NCBI RefSeq assembly: GCF_000382285.1
Contig: NZ_KB907936.1
Location: 39,266-103,265, forward strand
Source of the DNA: Solimonas variicoloris DSM 15731
GTDB lineage: Bacteria; Pseudomonadota; Gammaproteobacteria; Nevskiales; Nevskiaceae
Length of the DNA stretch: 64,000 nt
Direction: 5' to 3'
Shown here: positions 1 through 8,639 of the stretch, one piece after another
Numbering within the stretch: position 1 is the first letter of the stretch
Layout of the letters: each line of letters opens with the position of its first letter
Program-made: the position numbers and the translations under genes
Notes under the pieces: generated by a model
Told to the model about the DNA's origin: nothing
Database searches by the model: none
What the model saw: the letters and a program-made list of their open reading frames with translations, nothing else

Positions 1-2
1 GC

Positions 3-116
3 TCGCCGGACCGCTGCTGGGGCGTCGCGCGCATCATCGACGCGCTCGACGCCGGCGGCCCGGAACTGCGCCGCCTCGGCGCGAAGATGGTGTTCGAAAA
101 AGGCTTCGGGACATGA
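3..116 (+). CDS. C-terminal end of an unidentified protein (5' truncated by window edge)
   Basis: The first 37 codons read through without a stop and end at TGA 114-116, 40 bp before trpA. The readable tail begins [16 protein letters not shown] and ends in VFEKGFGT. It does not match the C-terminus of TrpB, which often lies upstream of trpA, and I do not recognise the family. The codon use is like that of the neighbouring genes, so it is likely a real gene co-oriented with trpA and possibly in its operon. Confidence 0.5.
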   Translation, partial: SPDRCWGVARIIDALDAGGPELRRLGAKMVFEKGFGT

Positions 117-156
117 TCCCGGACTTTCCATTTCCCGTTTCCCACCGATTGACGCC

Positions 157-990
157 ATGAACAGCAGTCGACTGGCCGCGCGCTTCGAGCGCCTGCGCGC
201 CGCGGGCCGCAAGGCCCTGATTCCGTACATCACCGCCGGCGATCCGCAGCCGGACGTCACGGTTAGCCTGATGCACGCGCTGGTGCGCGGCGGCGCCGAC
301 GTCATCGAGCTGGGCGTGCCATTCTCCGATCCGATGGCCGACGGCCCGACCATCCAGCTGGCCTGCGAGCGCGCGCTCAAGTACGGCACCGGGCTCTGGC
401 AGATCCTCGACATGGTCGCCGAGTTCCGGCGCAGCGACGCCGACACGCCGGTGGTGCTGATGGGCTACCTGAACCCGGTCGAGATGCGCGGTCTCGAAGC
501 CTTCGCGGCGCGCGCCCAGGCGGCCGGCGTCGACGGCGTGCTGCTCGTCGACCTGGCGGTCGAGGAGGCGCCGGACTATCTGCCGACGCTGCGTGCGCAC
601 GGACTCGACTGCATCTTCCTGCTGGCGCCGACCAGCCCGCCGGCGCGCATCGAGGCGATCGCCCGCGCGGCCAGCGGCTATCTCTACTACGTGTCGCTCA
701 AGGGCGTGACCGGCGCCGCCACGCTCGACGTGGCCAGCGTCGAGGCCCAGGTGGCGGAGATCCGCCGCCATACCAAACTGCCGGTCGCGGTCGGCTTCGG
801 CATCCGTGACGCCGCGTCGGCGCGTGCGGTCGGTGGCATCGCCGACGGCGTAGTGGTCGGCAGCGCGCTGGTCGCCGAGATCGAGCGCCTTCAGGAGCGG
901 CCGCAGGAATTGCCGGCGGTGCTGCAGGAAAAGCTCGCGGCGTTGCGCGCGGCGCTTGACAGCCTCGGCCCCGACGCGGCACAACGTTAA
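157..990 (+). CDS. trpA: Tryptophan synthase alpha subunit
   Basis: This is the alpha subunit of tryptophan synthase (277 residues, normal length). It cleaves indole-3-glycerol phosphate to indole and glyceraldehyde-3-phosphate in the cytoplasm and passes indole to TrpB. The sequence shows the PYITAGDP strand (residues 23-30), the [14 protein letters not shown] segment with the general acid/base Glu51 and Asp62, GYLNPVE, the [11 protein letters not shown] phosphate loop and VGFGIRD. accD follows 39 bp downstream on the same strand, an order common in gammaproteobacteria. TrpB is not visible in the window. Confidence 0.97.
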   Translation: MNSSRLAARFERLRAAGRKALIPYITAGDPQPDVTVSLMHALVRGGADVIELGVPFSDPMADGPTIQLACERALKYGTGLWQILDMVAEFRRSDADTPVVLMGYLNPVEMRGLEAFAARAQAAGVDGVLLVDLAVEEAPDYLPTLRAHGLDCIFLLAPTSPPARIEAIARAASGYLYYVSLKGVTGAATLDVASVEAQVAEIRRHTKLPVAVGFGIRDAASARAVGGIADGVVVGSALVAEIERLQERPQELPAVLQEKLAALRAALDSLGPDAAQR

Positions 991-1029
991 AACCGACAGA
1001 CCGGTTACCATTAGCGCTTCCTCAACGCC

Positions 1030-1926
1030 ATGACGGATTCGATGAGCTGGCTCGACAAGATCGCGGGATCGAAGCTGCTGACTTCCGGCGCGCGCAAGCG
1101 CAACGTGCCGGAAGGCCTCTGGACCAAGTGCGAGAGCTGCCAGTCGGTGCTGTACCGCGCCGAGCTCGAGCGCACCCTCGAAGTCTGCCCGAAGTGCGGC
1201 AACCACCGCCCGATCTCGGCGCGTGACCGCCTCAACACCTTCCTCGACGCCGAGCCGCGCGTCGAGATCGGCAACGACATCGCGCCGCGCGATCCGCTGA
1301 AGTTCAAGGACAGCCGCAAGTACAGCGACCGCATCAAGGAAGCGCAGGCCGACACCGACGAGAAGGACGCACTGGTCGTCATGCGCGGCCAGCTGATGGG
1401 CCTGCCGCTGGTGGTCTCGGCCTTCGAGTTCAGCTTCATGGGCGGCTCGATGGGCAGCGTCGTCGGCGAGAAGTTCGTGCGCGGCGTCAACGCCTGCCTG
1501 GAGTACGGCGTGCCGTACGTCTGCTTCAGCGCTTCGGGCGGCGCGCGCATGCAGGAGTCGCTGTTCTCGCTGATGCAGATGGCCAAGACCTCGGCGGCGC
1601 TCGCCAAGCTCGCCGACCGCGGTCTGCCGTTCATCTCGGTGCTGACGCACCCGACGATGGGCGGCGTCTCGGCGAGCTTCGCGCAGCTCGGCGACATCCA
1701 GATCGCCGAACCCAGGGCGCTGATCGGTTTCGCCGGCCCGCGCGTCATCGAGCAGACCGTGCGCCAGAAGCTGCCGGAAGGCTTCCAGCGCGCCGAGTTC
1801 CTGCTCGAAAAGGGCGCGATCGACCTGATCGTCGATCGTCGTGAGATGCGCGAGAAGATCTTCCGCCTGCTGGCGATGCTGACGCACTTCGCGCCGGCCG
1901 AGGCCAAGAGCGCCGCCTCCGAGTAA
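1030..1926 (+). CDS. accD: Acetyl-CoA carboxylase carboxyltransferase subunit beta
   Basis: AccD forms the carboxyltransferase with AccA and moves CO2 from carboxybiotin to acetyl-CoA, giving malonyl-CoA for fatty acid synthesis. The 298-residue protein has the N-terminal zinc ribbon (Cys34/Cys37 and Cys53/Cys56, CESC...CPKC) followed by the crotonase-like core with [23 protein letters not shown] and [12 protein letters not shown]. It lies between trpA and folC, the classical accD-folC arrangement, with only a 27-bp gap to folC. Confidence 0.97.
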   Translation: MTDSMSWLDKIAGSKLLTSGARKRNVPEGLWTKCESCQSVLYRAELERTLEVCPKCGNHRPISARDRLNTFLDAEPRVEIGNDIAPRDPLKFKDSRKYSDRIKEAQADTDEKDALVVMRGQLMGLPLVVSAFEFSFMGGSMGSVVGEKFVRGVNACLEYGVPYVCFSASGGARMQESLFSLMQMAKTSAALAKLADRGLPFISVLTHPTMGGVSASFAQLGDIQIAEPRALIGFAGPRVIEQTVRQKLPEGFQRAEFLLEKGAIDLIVDRREMREKIFRLLAMLTHFAPAEAKSAASE

Positions 1927-1953
1927 TCGCCGAGCAAAGCCGTTTCCCCCGCA

Positions 1954-3243
1954 GTGCCCCCGCCGCGCCTGCGCAGCCTCGACGAGTGGTTGCGCTTTCA
2001 GGAGACCTTGAGCCCGCGCGCGATCGCGCTCGGCCTCGAGCGCGTGCGCGCGGTCGCTGCGCGGCTCGGCTTGCCGACCCGCCGTGAAGCCGGCGCTGCG
2101 TACACGCTGACGGTCGCCGGCACCAACGGCAAAGGATCCAGCGCGACGCTGGCGGCTGCGATCTATCGCGCTGCCGGCTATCGCGTCGGCCTCTACACCT
2201 CGCCGCACGTGTTGCGCTACAACGAGCGCGTGCAGATCGACGGCGCCGTGGTCGGCGACGCCGAGCTGTGCGAGGCCTTCGCGGCGATCGACGCGGCGCG
2301 CGGCGAGGTGGCGCTGACCTATTTCGAGTTCGGCACGCTGGCGGCGCTCTGGCTGTTCCGCCGCGCGCGCGTCGACGTACAGGTGCTCGAAGTCGGACTC
2401 GGCGGTCGTCTCGACGCCGTCAATCTGATCGATGCCGACGTCGCGCTGCTGACCAATGTCGGCCTCGACCACCAGGACTGGCTCGGCGACGACCGCGAAC
2501 AGATCGGCGGCGAGAAGGCCGGCGTCTTCCGCAGCGGCCGTGTCGCCGTGATCGCCGAGCGCGAGCCGCCGGCGTCGGTGCTCGCCGCCGCCGATGCACT
2601 CGGCGCGCGCACGCTGCGACTCGGCGTCGATTTCGATTACGTGGTGCTGCCGGACCACAACTGGAACTGGCGCCTCCGCGGCGAAACCTGGACGCGCCTG
2701 CCGCCGCCGGCGCTGGCCGGCGCGGTGCAGTACCAGAATGCCGCCGGCGTGTTCGCCGCCGTGCACGCCGGCCTCGCGCAGCGTCCGCTGCGGCGCGACG
2801 ACTGCGAGCGCGGCCTGGCGCTGCTGCGGCTGCGTGGCCGCTGCGAGACATATCGCGGCGTGCTGCTCGACGTCGCCCACAATCTGGAATCGGCGCAGGC
2901 GCTGGCCGGCTTTCTCGCGGCGCAGCCGCCGGCGCCGACGGTCGTGGTGCTCGGCATGCTCGCCGACAAGCCGGTCGAGGCGGTCGGGCGCCTGCTCGCC
3001 GCCACCGCGACACGCCTGCTCGCCGTCGGTCTCGGCGGTCCGCGCGGCCTCGATGCCGCCGCCCTGCAGGCGCGGCTCGCCGCCGCCGGGATCCGCGCCG
3101 AGACCTGCGAGAATATCGGCGTCGCGCTGGCGCAGGCGCGGCGCGAGGCCGGCGCCGGCGGGCGTGTCGTCGTGACCGGCTCGTTCCTGACCGTCGCCGC
3201 CGCCCTCAACGAACTGGAAAGAAATCCGGATGCACATGGATGA
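1954..3243 (+). CDS. folC: Dihydrofolate synthase/folylpolyglutamate synthase
   Basis: FolC adds glutamate to dihydropteroate and to reduced folates, using ATP. The protein has 429 residues with the AGTNGKGS P-loop (about residues 55-62), YTSPHVLRYNERVQI, and the Mur-ligase type VLEVGLGGRLDAVN and LDVAHN segments. The start is a GTG at 1954; no ATG gives a better fit to the family N-terminus. The 3' end overlaps the next gene by 14 bp, which suggests translational coupling. Confidence 0.95.
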   Translation: MPPPRLRSLDEWLRFQETLSPRAIALGLERVRAVAARLGLPTRREAGAAYTLTVAGTNGKGSSATLAAAIYRAAGYRVGLYTSPHVLRYNERVQIDGAVVGDAELCEAFAAIDAARGEVALTYFEFGTLAALWLFRRARVDVQVLEVGLGGRLDAVNLIDADVALLTNVGLDHQDWLGDDREQIGGEKAGVFRSGRVAVIAEREPPASVLAAADALGARTLRLGVDFDYVVLPDHNWNWRLRGETWTRLPPPALAGAVQYQNAAGVFAAVHAGLAQRPLRRDDCERGLALLRLRGRCETYRGVLLDVAHNLESAQALAGFLAAQPPAPTVVVLGMLADKPVEAVGRLLAATATRLLAVGLGGPRGLDAAALQARLAAAGIRAETCENIGVALAQARREAGAGGRVVVTGSFLTVAAALNELERNPDAHG

Positions 3244-4060
3244 CAAGCTGAAGCGGCGGCTCGCCGGCGCAGCGGTGCTGCTGCTGGTGGCGTTCGTGAT
3301 CGTGTCGGTGCTGCCGACGCCCGAGCAGGCGGCCCAGCCGGGCGACACCGATGTCGTCACCATTGCGCTGCACGAGGTCGTCAACCCGGAACCGCCGCCG
3401 CCGTCGGCGACCGCGACGCCGGCGACGATCGCCGCGGCCCCGGCCGACGCTGGCGTCGCAACGCCCGCCGGCGAGGACGGCGAGGGCGCCGCCGAGACCG
3501 TGATCTCGGGCGACGACGATGCCGGCGCCGACACCGGCGATGCGCAAAAGCCGCTGCCAGCGGGGCCCGACGAAACGGCGAAGAAAGTCGCGCCGCCGGC
3601 AGCACCCGGCACGGCGCCGCCGGCGAAAGCGGGCGGTAAGCCCGATGCGGCCAGCGCGCCGAAGCCGTCGACCGAGCCAAAGGCGGTCGAACCGAAGGCG
3701 ACCGAACCGAAGGCCGTCGAACCAAAGGCGACCGAACCGAAGGCGGTGGCCAAGCCGGCCGAGCCGCGGCCCACCCCGGCAGCGAAGCCGGCAGTGCCGG
3801 ATCCGGCCGTTGCCAAGCCGGCCGCCGTCGGCAGCTGGTTCGTGCAGGTCGGCGGTTTCGCCGATATCGGCAATGCGCGGCAGGTTCAGGCGCGGCTGCA
3901 GACACTCGGGCAGCCGAGCATCCTGTCGCCGACCGAGACCAGCAAGGGCACGCTGTACCGGGTTCGCGCCGGCCCGTACGCCGGTCGCGAACCGGCGCAG
4001 GCAGCGCTCGACAAGCTCGCCGGCAACGGTTATCCGGACGCCAAGCTGATTGCGCCCTGA
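3230..4060 (+). CDS. SPOR-domain membrane protein (DedD-like)
   Basis: The 276-residue protein has a short cytoplasmic N-terminus, one membrane segment (about residues 13-30, AGAAVLLLVAFVIVSVLP), a long Pro/Ala/Lys/Glu-rich periplasmic linker, and a C-terminal SPOR domain (about residues 200-276, beginning WFVQVGGFADIGNARQVQ). SPOR domains bind denuded septal peptidoglycan, and proteins of this layout next to folC and cvpA are DedD-like division proteins. The linker contains a tandem PKAVEPKATEPKAV-type repeat encoded by near-identical 15-bp units around 3670-3760, a site likely to vary in copy number. Assignment to DedD itself is by context and layout. Confidence 0.88.
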   Translation: MHMDDKLKRRLAGAAVLLLVAFVIVSVLPTPEQAAQPGDTDVVTIALHEVVNPEPPPPSATATPATIAAAPADAGVATPAGEDGEGAAETVISGDDDAGADTGDAQKPLPAGPDETAKKVAPPAAPGTAPPAKAGGKPDAASAPKPSTEPKAVEPKATEPKAVEPKATEPKAVAKPAEPRPTPAAKPAVPDPAVAKPAAVGSWFVQVGGFADIGNARQVQARLQTLGQPSILSPTETSKGTLYRVRAGPYAGREPAQAALDKLAGNGYPDAKLIAP

Positions 4061-4243
4061 GCGTGCGGCGGCCGTCGCCGCTTGTTGAAGCCGCCGATCG
4101 CCGCCTGAAGCCGGCGATCGGCGCCCGTTTCGCACGGTCCGATCCGAATCCATGCACCATCTTGTCGCGTCAGCGGGTTTTTCCCGCCGCAGCGAACGTC
4201 ACGCAGTGGTAAAATCCCGCCCAGCCCACGCCGCGCGTGCCGC

Positions 4244-4777
4244 ATGACTTGGATCGACTACTGCATCGTCGCCCTCGCGCTGATCTCTGTTCTCATCGGC
4301 GTATTGCGTGGTTTCACCCGCGAAGTGCTCAGCCTGCTGACCTGGATTCTCGCTTTCGCCGCTGCGGCCCTGTTCGGCGGCCAGGCGGCCGGCCTGCTCG
4401 CCGGGCGCATCGCCGATCCGGCGCTGCGCGAGGCCGTGGCCTGCGGCCTGGTGTTCTTCGCCGCCCTGATCGTCGGCGCCATCGTCACCCATATCGCCGT
4501 GCAGGCGGTCCGCGACAGCCGTTTTTCGGCTTCCGACCGCACCCTTGGCGGCGGGATCGGCGTACTGCGCGCGGGCATCGCGCTGGTCGTCTTCGTGCTC
4601 GTCGCCGGCCGTCTCGGCGCCGCCCAGGACAACTGGTGGCAGCGCTCGGCGATCGTTCCCCATTTCGTCGGCATCGCGCGCGGTGTCGAGACGCTCGTGC
4701 CGCAGCGCTGGCTCGATTATCTGCAGTCTCCCGCCGCGTCGCCGACGGCAACCCAGTCTTCTTCTACGGATTCTTAA
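4244..4777 (+). CDS. cvpA: CvpA family membrane protein
   Basis: The 177-residue protein starts MTWIDYCIVALALISVLIGVLRGFTREVLSLLTW and has about four membrane segments, matching the CvpA family (named for colicin V production; conserved next to purF). Its stop codon lies three bases before the purF start, so the pair is almost certainly one transcript. The 183 bp between the SPOR gene and cvpA hold no gene I can support and may carry the cvpA-purF promoter. Confidence 0.93.
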   Translation: MTWIDYCIVALALISVLIGVLRGFTREVLSLLTWILAFAAAALFGGQAAGLLAGRIADPALREAVACGLVFFAALIVGAIVTHIAVQAVRDSRFSASDRTLGGGIGVLRAGIALVVFVLVAGRLGAAQDNWWQRSAIVPHFVGIARGVETLVPQRWLDYLQSPAASPTATQSSSTDS

Positions 4778-4780
4778 GCC

Positions 4781-6292
4781 ATGTGTGGAATCGCCGGAAT
4801 CGTTTCGCAGAGTTCAGCCGTCAATTCGGACCTGTTCGATGCCCTGACCATGCTGCAGCACCGCGGACAGGACGCCGCCGGCATCATCACCAATGAAGGT
4901 CACCGCCTGTACCTGCGCAAGGAGAACGGCCTGGTCCGCGACGTCTTCCATGCCGATGACCAGATGGCGAAGCTGCGCGGCAACATGGGCGTCGCCCACG
5001 TCCGCTATCCGACGGCCGGCTCCTCGACTTCGGCCGAGGCGCAGCCGTTCTACACCAACACCCCGTTCGGCATCTCGCTGTCGCACAACGGCAACCTGAC
5101 CAACGCCGAGGAGCTCAAGCAGGAGCTGTTTCTCGAGGATCGCCGCCACCTGAATACCGAGTCGGATTCCGAGGTGCTGCTGAACGTCTTCGCGCACGAG
5201 CTGCTGCAGCGCGGCGTGCTGCGCCTGACCGCGGACGACATCTTCGCTGCTGTCTCCGGCGTGCACCTGCGCTGCCGTGGCGCCTATGCCTGCGTGGCGA
5301 TGATCACCGGCTTCGGCATCGTCGGCTTCCGCGATCCTTACGGCATCCGCCCGGCGGTCTACGGCCGGCGCGAGACCAGCAAGGGGCCCGAGTACATGAT
5401 CGCTTCCGAGTCGGTCGCGCTCGACGCGCTCGGCTACGAGCTGATCGACGACATCGCGCCCGGCGAGGCGGTGCTGATCACGCTCGACGGCAAGCTCCAC
5501 AAGCGCCAGTGCGCGGCCAATCCGATCTACTCGCCGTGCATCTTCGAGCACGTCTACCTGGCGCGTCCGGACTCGGTGATCGACGATATCTACGTTTACA
5601 AGGCGCGCCTGCGCATGGGCGTCAAGCTCGCCGAGAAGATCCTGCGCGAGTGGCCGGACCACGACATCGACGTCGTGATCCCGATTCCGGACACCTCGCG
5701 CGTCGCCGGTGCTGAACTCGCGACGCGCCTCGGCGTGCTGTACCGCGAGGGCTTCATCAAGAACCGCTACATCGGCCGCACCTTCATCATGCCCGGCCAG
5801 GCGCAGCGCAAGAAGTCGGTGCGCCAGAAGCTGAACCCGGTCGGCGTCGAGTTCCGCGGCAAGAACGTGCTGCTGGTCGACGACTCGATCGTGCGCGGCA
5901 CGACCTCGAAGGAGATCATCGAGATGGCGCGCGACGCCGGCGCCAAAAAGGTCTACTTCGCCTCGGCCTCGCCGCCGGTGCGCTACCCGAACGTCTATGG
6001 CATCGACATGCCGACGTCGAGCGAGCTGGTCGCGCACGGCCGCTCGGTCGAGGAGCTGCAGAAGATGCTTGGCGCCGACCGCCTGATCTACCAGGATCTG
6101 GAAGACCTGATCGAGGCCGTGCGCACCGGCAACCCGAACATCACGCGCTTCGATTGCTCGGTGTTCAACGGCGAGTACATCACGCAGGACGTCACCACCG
6201 AGTATCTGAACCAGCTGGAGCTGTTCCGCTCCGATGCCGCCCGGGCAGCGCGCAAGAAGGCGCAGACCCTGCTCGAGCTGCCCAACGCCTGA
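4781..6292 (+). CDS. purF: Amidophosphoribosyltransferase
   Basis: PurF makes 5-phosphoribosylamine from PRPP and glutamine, the first step of purine synthesis. The 503-residue protein begins MCGIAGI, so the N-terminal nucleophile Cys2 is exposed once Met is removed and no propeptide is present. The glutamine amidotransferase domain (Ntn fold, [15 protein letters not shown]) is followed by the phosphoribosyltransferase domain with the PRPP loop [13 protein letters not shown] near residues 363-375. The cvpA-purF-metZ order is shared with pseudomonads. Confidence 0.97.
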   Translation: MCGIAGIVSQSSAVNSDLFDALTMLQHRGQDAAGIITNEGHRLYLRKENGLVRDVFHADDQMAKLRGNMGVAHVRYPTAGSSTSAEAQPFYTNTPFGISLSHNGNLTNAEELKQELFLEDRRHLNTESDSEVLLNVFAHELLQRGVLRLTADDIFAAVSGVHLRCRGAYACVAMITGFGIVGFRDPYGIRPAVYGRRETSKGPEYMIASESVALDALGYELIDDIAPGEAVLITLDGKLHKRQCAANPIYSPCIFEHVYLARPDSVIDDIYVYKARLRMGVKLAEKILREWPDHDIDVVIPIPDTSRVAGAELATRLGVLYREGFIKNRYIGRTFIMPGQAQRKKSVRQKLNPVGVEFRGKNVLLVDDSIVRGTTSKEIIEMARDAGAKKVYFASASPPVRYPNVYGIDMPTSSELVAHGRSVEELQKMLGADRLIYQDLEDLIEAVRTGNPNITRFDCSVFNGEYITQDVTTEYLNQLELFRSDAARAARKKAQTLLELPNA

Positions 6293-6342
6293 AGATGCGC
6301 GATCCGGCTGCTGCGCGCGCCAAGGCTGCGCCCGTGGGGTTC

Positions 6343-6359
6343 GCTGTGCTTCGCACAGC
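6343..6359 (+). terminator. Hairpin downstream of purF
   Basis: A perfect 7-bp stem GCTGTGC/GCACAGC with a 3-base loop lies 50 bp after the purF stop. There is no U-tract, so it is at best a weak terminator or a stabilising 3' end. Confidence 0.3.
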
Positions 6360-6460
6360 CGTGTGCCGCGGACGCGGCCTTGGCGCTTGCTCGCGACGCC
6401 ATCGCGCACATCTTCGACCGGCCGCTTGAAGCGGGCAGGATTTGGCCGTACCTTTGCGCG

Positions 6461-6531
6461 CGCGCCGATTTGCTCCCAGCTTGCAGGCGCGGAAGACCGT
6501 CGCGGTCTTCCAACAAATGTCGCTAAACGGG
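6461..6531 (+). promoter_or_regulatory. SAM-II riboswitch aptamer upstream of metZ
   Basis: The leader contains the conserved SAM-II blocks in the right order. P1 5' strand is CGCGCC (6461-6466), followed by GATTTG (6467-6472), CTCCCAGCTTGCA (6473-6485) and the P1 3' strand GGCGCG (6486-6491). The pseudoknot strand AACAAATGTCGCTAAA lies at 6512-6527. ATTTG of the first loop can pair with CAAAT of the 3' strand, as in known SAM-II folds. Unlike the minimal ~52-nt form I recall, a perfect 8-bp hairpin (6492-6499 with 6503-6510) is inserted between the P1 3' strand and the pseudoknot strand. SAM-II senses S-adenosylmethionine and normally blocks translation of methionine genes; the next gene is metZ, which fits. 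Confidence 0.87.
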
Positions 6532-6583
6532 GCGTGAGCCCGTTTGGCATGGAACGATGCTGGCGGGCTTTTGCATGGCCCGC
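6525..6583 (+). promoter_or_regulatory. Probable riboswitch expression platform hairpins
   Basis: AAACGGG (6525-6531) pairs perfectly with CCCGTTT (6539-6545). This stem uses the AAA of the conserved GCTAAA block, so it would compete with the ligand-bound pseudoknot. A second stem GCGGGC (6563-6568)/GCCCGC (6578-6583) ends directly against the AGGAG ribosome-binding site (6584-6588). Which stem acts as the switch is inferred from geometry only. Confidence 0.5.
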
Positions 6584-6595
6584 AGGAGTCAGGCC

Positions 6596-7786
6596 GTGAG
6601 CAGTGAATTGTTCGATCCGGATTGGGGCAGCGCGACGCTCGGCGTGCGCGCCGCGGAGCCGCGTACCGGCAACCGCGAGCACTCGGCGTCGATCTCGATG
6701 ACGTCCAGCTACGTGTTCGAGAGCGCCGCGCAGGCGGCGGCCGTGTTCGCCGGGCAGGAGCCCGGTTACATCTATTCGCGCTTCACCAATCCGACCACCG
6801 AGGCCTTCGAGAAACGCCTCGCGGCGATGGAAGGCGGGCAGAGCTGCGTGGCGACCGCGAGCGGCATGGCGGCGGTGCTGACGCTGTGCCTGGCGCTGCT
6901 CAAGCAGGGCGACCACATCGTGTCGTCGCGCGGCCTGTTCGGCTCGACGCTCAGCCTGTTCGGCAACATCCTGACGAAGTTCGGCATCGAGGTGAGCTTC
7001 GTCGACCAGACCGATACGACGGCCTGGGAGCGCGCCGTGCGGCCGAACACCAGGCTGCTGTTCGCCGAGACGCCGACCAATCCGCTGGTCGAGCTGGTCG
7101 ACATCGCCGCGCTCGCCGACATCGCGCATCGCCATGGTGCGCTTCTGGCGGTCGACAACTGTTTCCTGACGCCGGTGCTGCAGCGGCCGCTGACGCTCGG
7201 CGCCGACTTCGTGATCCACTCGGCGACCAAGTACATCGACGGGCAGGGCCGCTGCGTCGGCGGCGCGATCGTCGGCGATGCCCAGCGCGTCGGCAAGGAC
7301 GTGTTCGGTTTCATGCGCACCGCCGGGCCGTGCATGAGCCCGTTCAACGCCTGGGTCTTCCTCAAGGGCCTGGAGACGCTGGCGGTGCGCATGAAAGCGC
7401 ACTGCGAGAACGCGCATCGCCTCGCCGAGTGGCTGCAAGAGCAGGCCGCGGTGCGGCGCGTGTTCTACCCGGGTCTGGTCACGCACGCGCAGCACGAGCT
7501 GGCGCGCCGCCAGCAGTCCGGTTTCGGCGCGGTCGTCGCCTTCGAGGTCGACGGCGGCCGCGAGGCGGCCTGGCGCGTCATCGACGCGACGCGGCTGATT
7601 TCGATCACCGCCAACCTCGGCGACACGCGCACGACGATCACCCATCCGGCCACGACCACGCACGGCCGCATCAGCGCCGAGGCGCGCGCGCAGTCCGGCA
7701 TCACCGAAGGTCTGTTGCGCCTCGCCGTCGGTCTCGAGGATCTGCAGGATCTTCGCGCCGATCTGGCGCGCGGCCTGCAGGCCTGA
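6596..7786 (+). CDS. metZ: O-succinylhomoserine sulfhydrylase
   Basis: MetZ makes homocysteine directly from O-succinylhomoserine and sulfide, a PLP-dependent step in methionine synthesis. The start is taken as GTG 6596 because AGGAG at 6584-6588 sits 7 nt upstream; an earlier in-frame ATG (6557) lies inside the leader hairpin and would put the ribosome site in coding sequence. The 396-residue product shows the Cys/Met metabolism PLP fold with YSRFTNPT, ATASGMAA and the HSATKY motif carrying the PLP lysine (about Lys212). A SAM-II riboswitch precedes it. Distinction from cystathionine gamma-synthase rests on family resemblance and purF-metZ context. Confidence 0.9.
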   Translation: MSSELFDPDWGSATLGVRAAEPRTGNREHSASISMTSSYVFESAAQAAAVFAGQEPGYIYSRFTNPTTEAFEKRLAAMEGGQSCVATASGMAAVLTLCLALLKQGDHIVSSRGLFGSTLSLFGNILTKFGIEVSFVDQTDTTAWERAVRPNTRLLFAETPTNPLVELVDIAALADIAHRHGALLAVDNCFLTPVLQRPLTLGADFVIHSATKYIDGQGRCVGGAIVGDAQRVGKDVFGFMRTAGPCMSPFNAWVFLKGLETLAVRMKAHCENAHRLAEWLQEQAAVRRVFYPGLVTHAQHELARRQQSGFGAVVAFEVDGGREAAWRVIDATRLISITANLGDTRTTITHPATTTHGRISAEARAQSGITEGLLRLAVGLEDLQDLRADLARGLQA

Positions 7787-7792
7787 GACGCC

Positions 7793-8587
7793 GTGGACGC
7801 GCGGACGCGGCGTGCCTGGCACGCGGCGCTGGTCGAGACCGATCCGGACGCCAAGTGCGCGCGTGTCGCGGCGCTGCGCGCCGAGGCCGCGCCGGACGCG
7901 GGTGACGAAGGCAGCGACGATCCGCGCCCGGTGCCGGGGCGTCCGGCGCAGCCGCCGCTGGTCGCGCCGCGCGCAGTGCCGCGCCGCGGTCTCGGCACGC
8001 GCGAGGGGCGGGCGGCGCTCGCGCACGCGGTCGCGCACATCGAATTCAACGCCATCAATCTCGCGCTCGACGCCGGCTGGCGCTTCGAGGGTCTGCCGGC
8101 GGCGTTCTATGCCGACTGGCTCAGCGTCGCGCAGGATGAGGCGCGCCACTTCCAGCTGATGCGGGCGCGGCTGCGCGAGCTGGGCAGCGACTACGGCGCG
8201 CTGCCGGCGCACAACGGTCTGTGGGAAGCGGCCGAGAAGACCGCACACGATCCGCTCGTGCGCATGGCGCTGGTGCCGCGCGTGCTCGAGGCGCGCGGCC
8301 TCGACGTGACGCCAGGCATGATCCAGCGCCTGCGCGAGCTCGGCGATCACGACACCATCGCCGTGCTCGAAGTGATCCTGCGCGAGGAAGTGCGGCACGT
8401 CGCGATCGGCACGCGCTGGTTCCGCCATCTGTGCGCGGCGCGCGGCCTGGAGCCGGACGCGACGTTCCGGCGCCTGCTCGACGAGCACGGCGTGCGTCTG
8501 CATCCGCCGTTCAATCTCGACGCGCGCCGCGCCGCCGGTTTCGCCGACGCCGAGCTGTGCGGCCACGAGCCGCCGGCGCATGCGTGA
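7793..8587 (+). CDS. DUF455 family ferritin-like protein
   Basis: The 264-residue protein belongs to the DUF455 ferritin-like family. Carboxylate and histidine ligands typical of a diiron four-helix bundle are visible: HIEFNAINLALD, DEARHFQLM and EEVRHVAIG. The start is GTG 7793, six bases after the metZ stop, so it is probably cotranscribed with metZ. The substrate is unknown; resemblance to the tRNA hydroxylase MiaE is only at fold level and no role should be assumed. Confidence 0.85.
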   Translation: MDARTRRAWHAALVETDPDAKCARVAALRAEAAPDAGDEGSDDPRPVPGRPAQPPLVAPRAVPRRGLGTREGRAALAHAVAHIEFNAINLALDAGWRFEGLPAAFYADWLSVAQDEARHFQLMRARLRELGSDYGALPAHNGLWEAAEKTAHDPLVRMALVPRVLEARGLDVTPGMIQRLRELGDHDTIAVLEVILREEVRHVAIGTRWFRHLCAARGLEPDATFRRLLDEHGVRLHPPFNLDARRAAGFADAELCGHEPPAHA

Positions 8588-8639
8588 CGGCCGCCGAACG
8601 GCGATACTGTAGACCGTCTCGCCACCCCCGCCGTTCGCG

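Noticed and set aside
3670..3760. CRISPR-like or minisatellite array
   Set aside because: The repeats are 15-bp codon repeats of the Pro/Lys/Glu linker in the SPOR protein, with no spacers.
34..3873. Very long open frame on the minus strand opposite trpA-accD-folC-SPOR
   Set aside because: It mirrors well-identified genes on the plus strand; long antisense frames are expected at this GC content and its product is low-complexity Arg/Ala-rich without domains.
4814..8581. 1,255-codon minus-strand frame opposite purF, metZ and the DUF455 gene
   Set aside because: Antisense shadow of clearly assigned genes; it also runs across the riboswitch leader.
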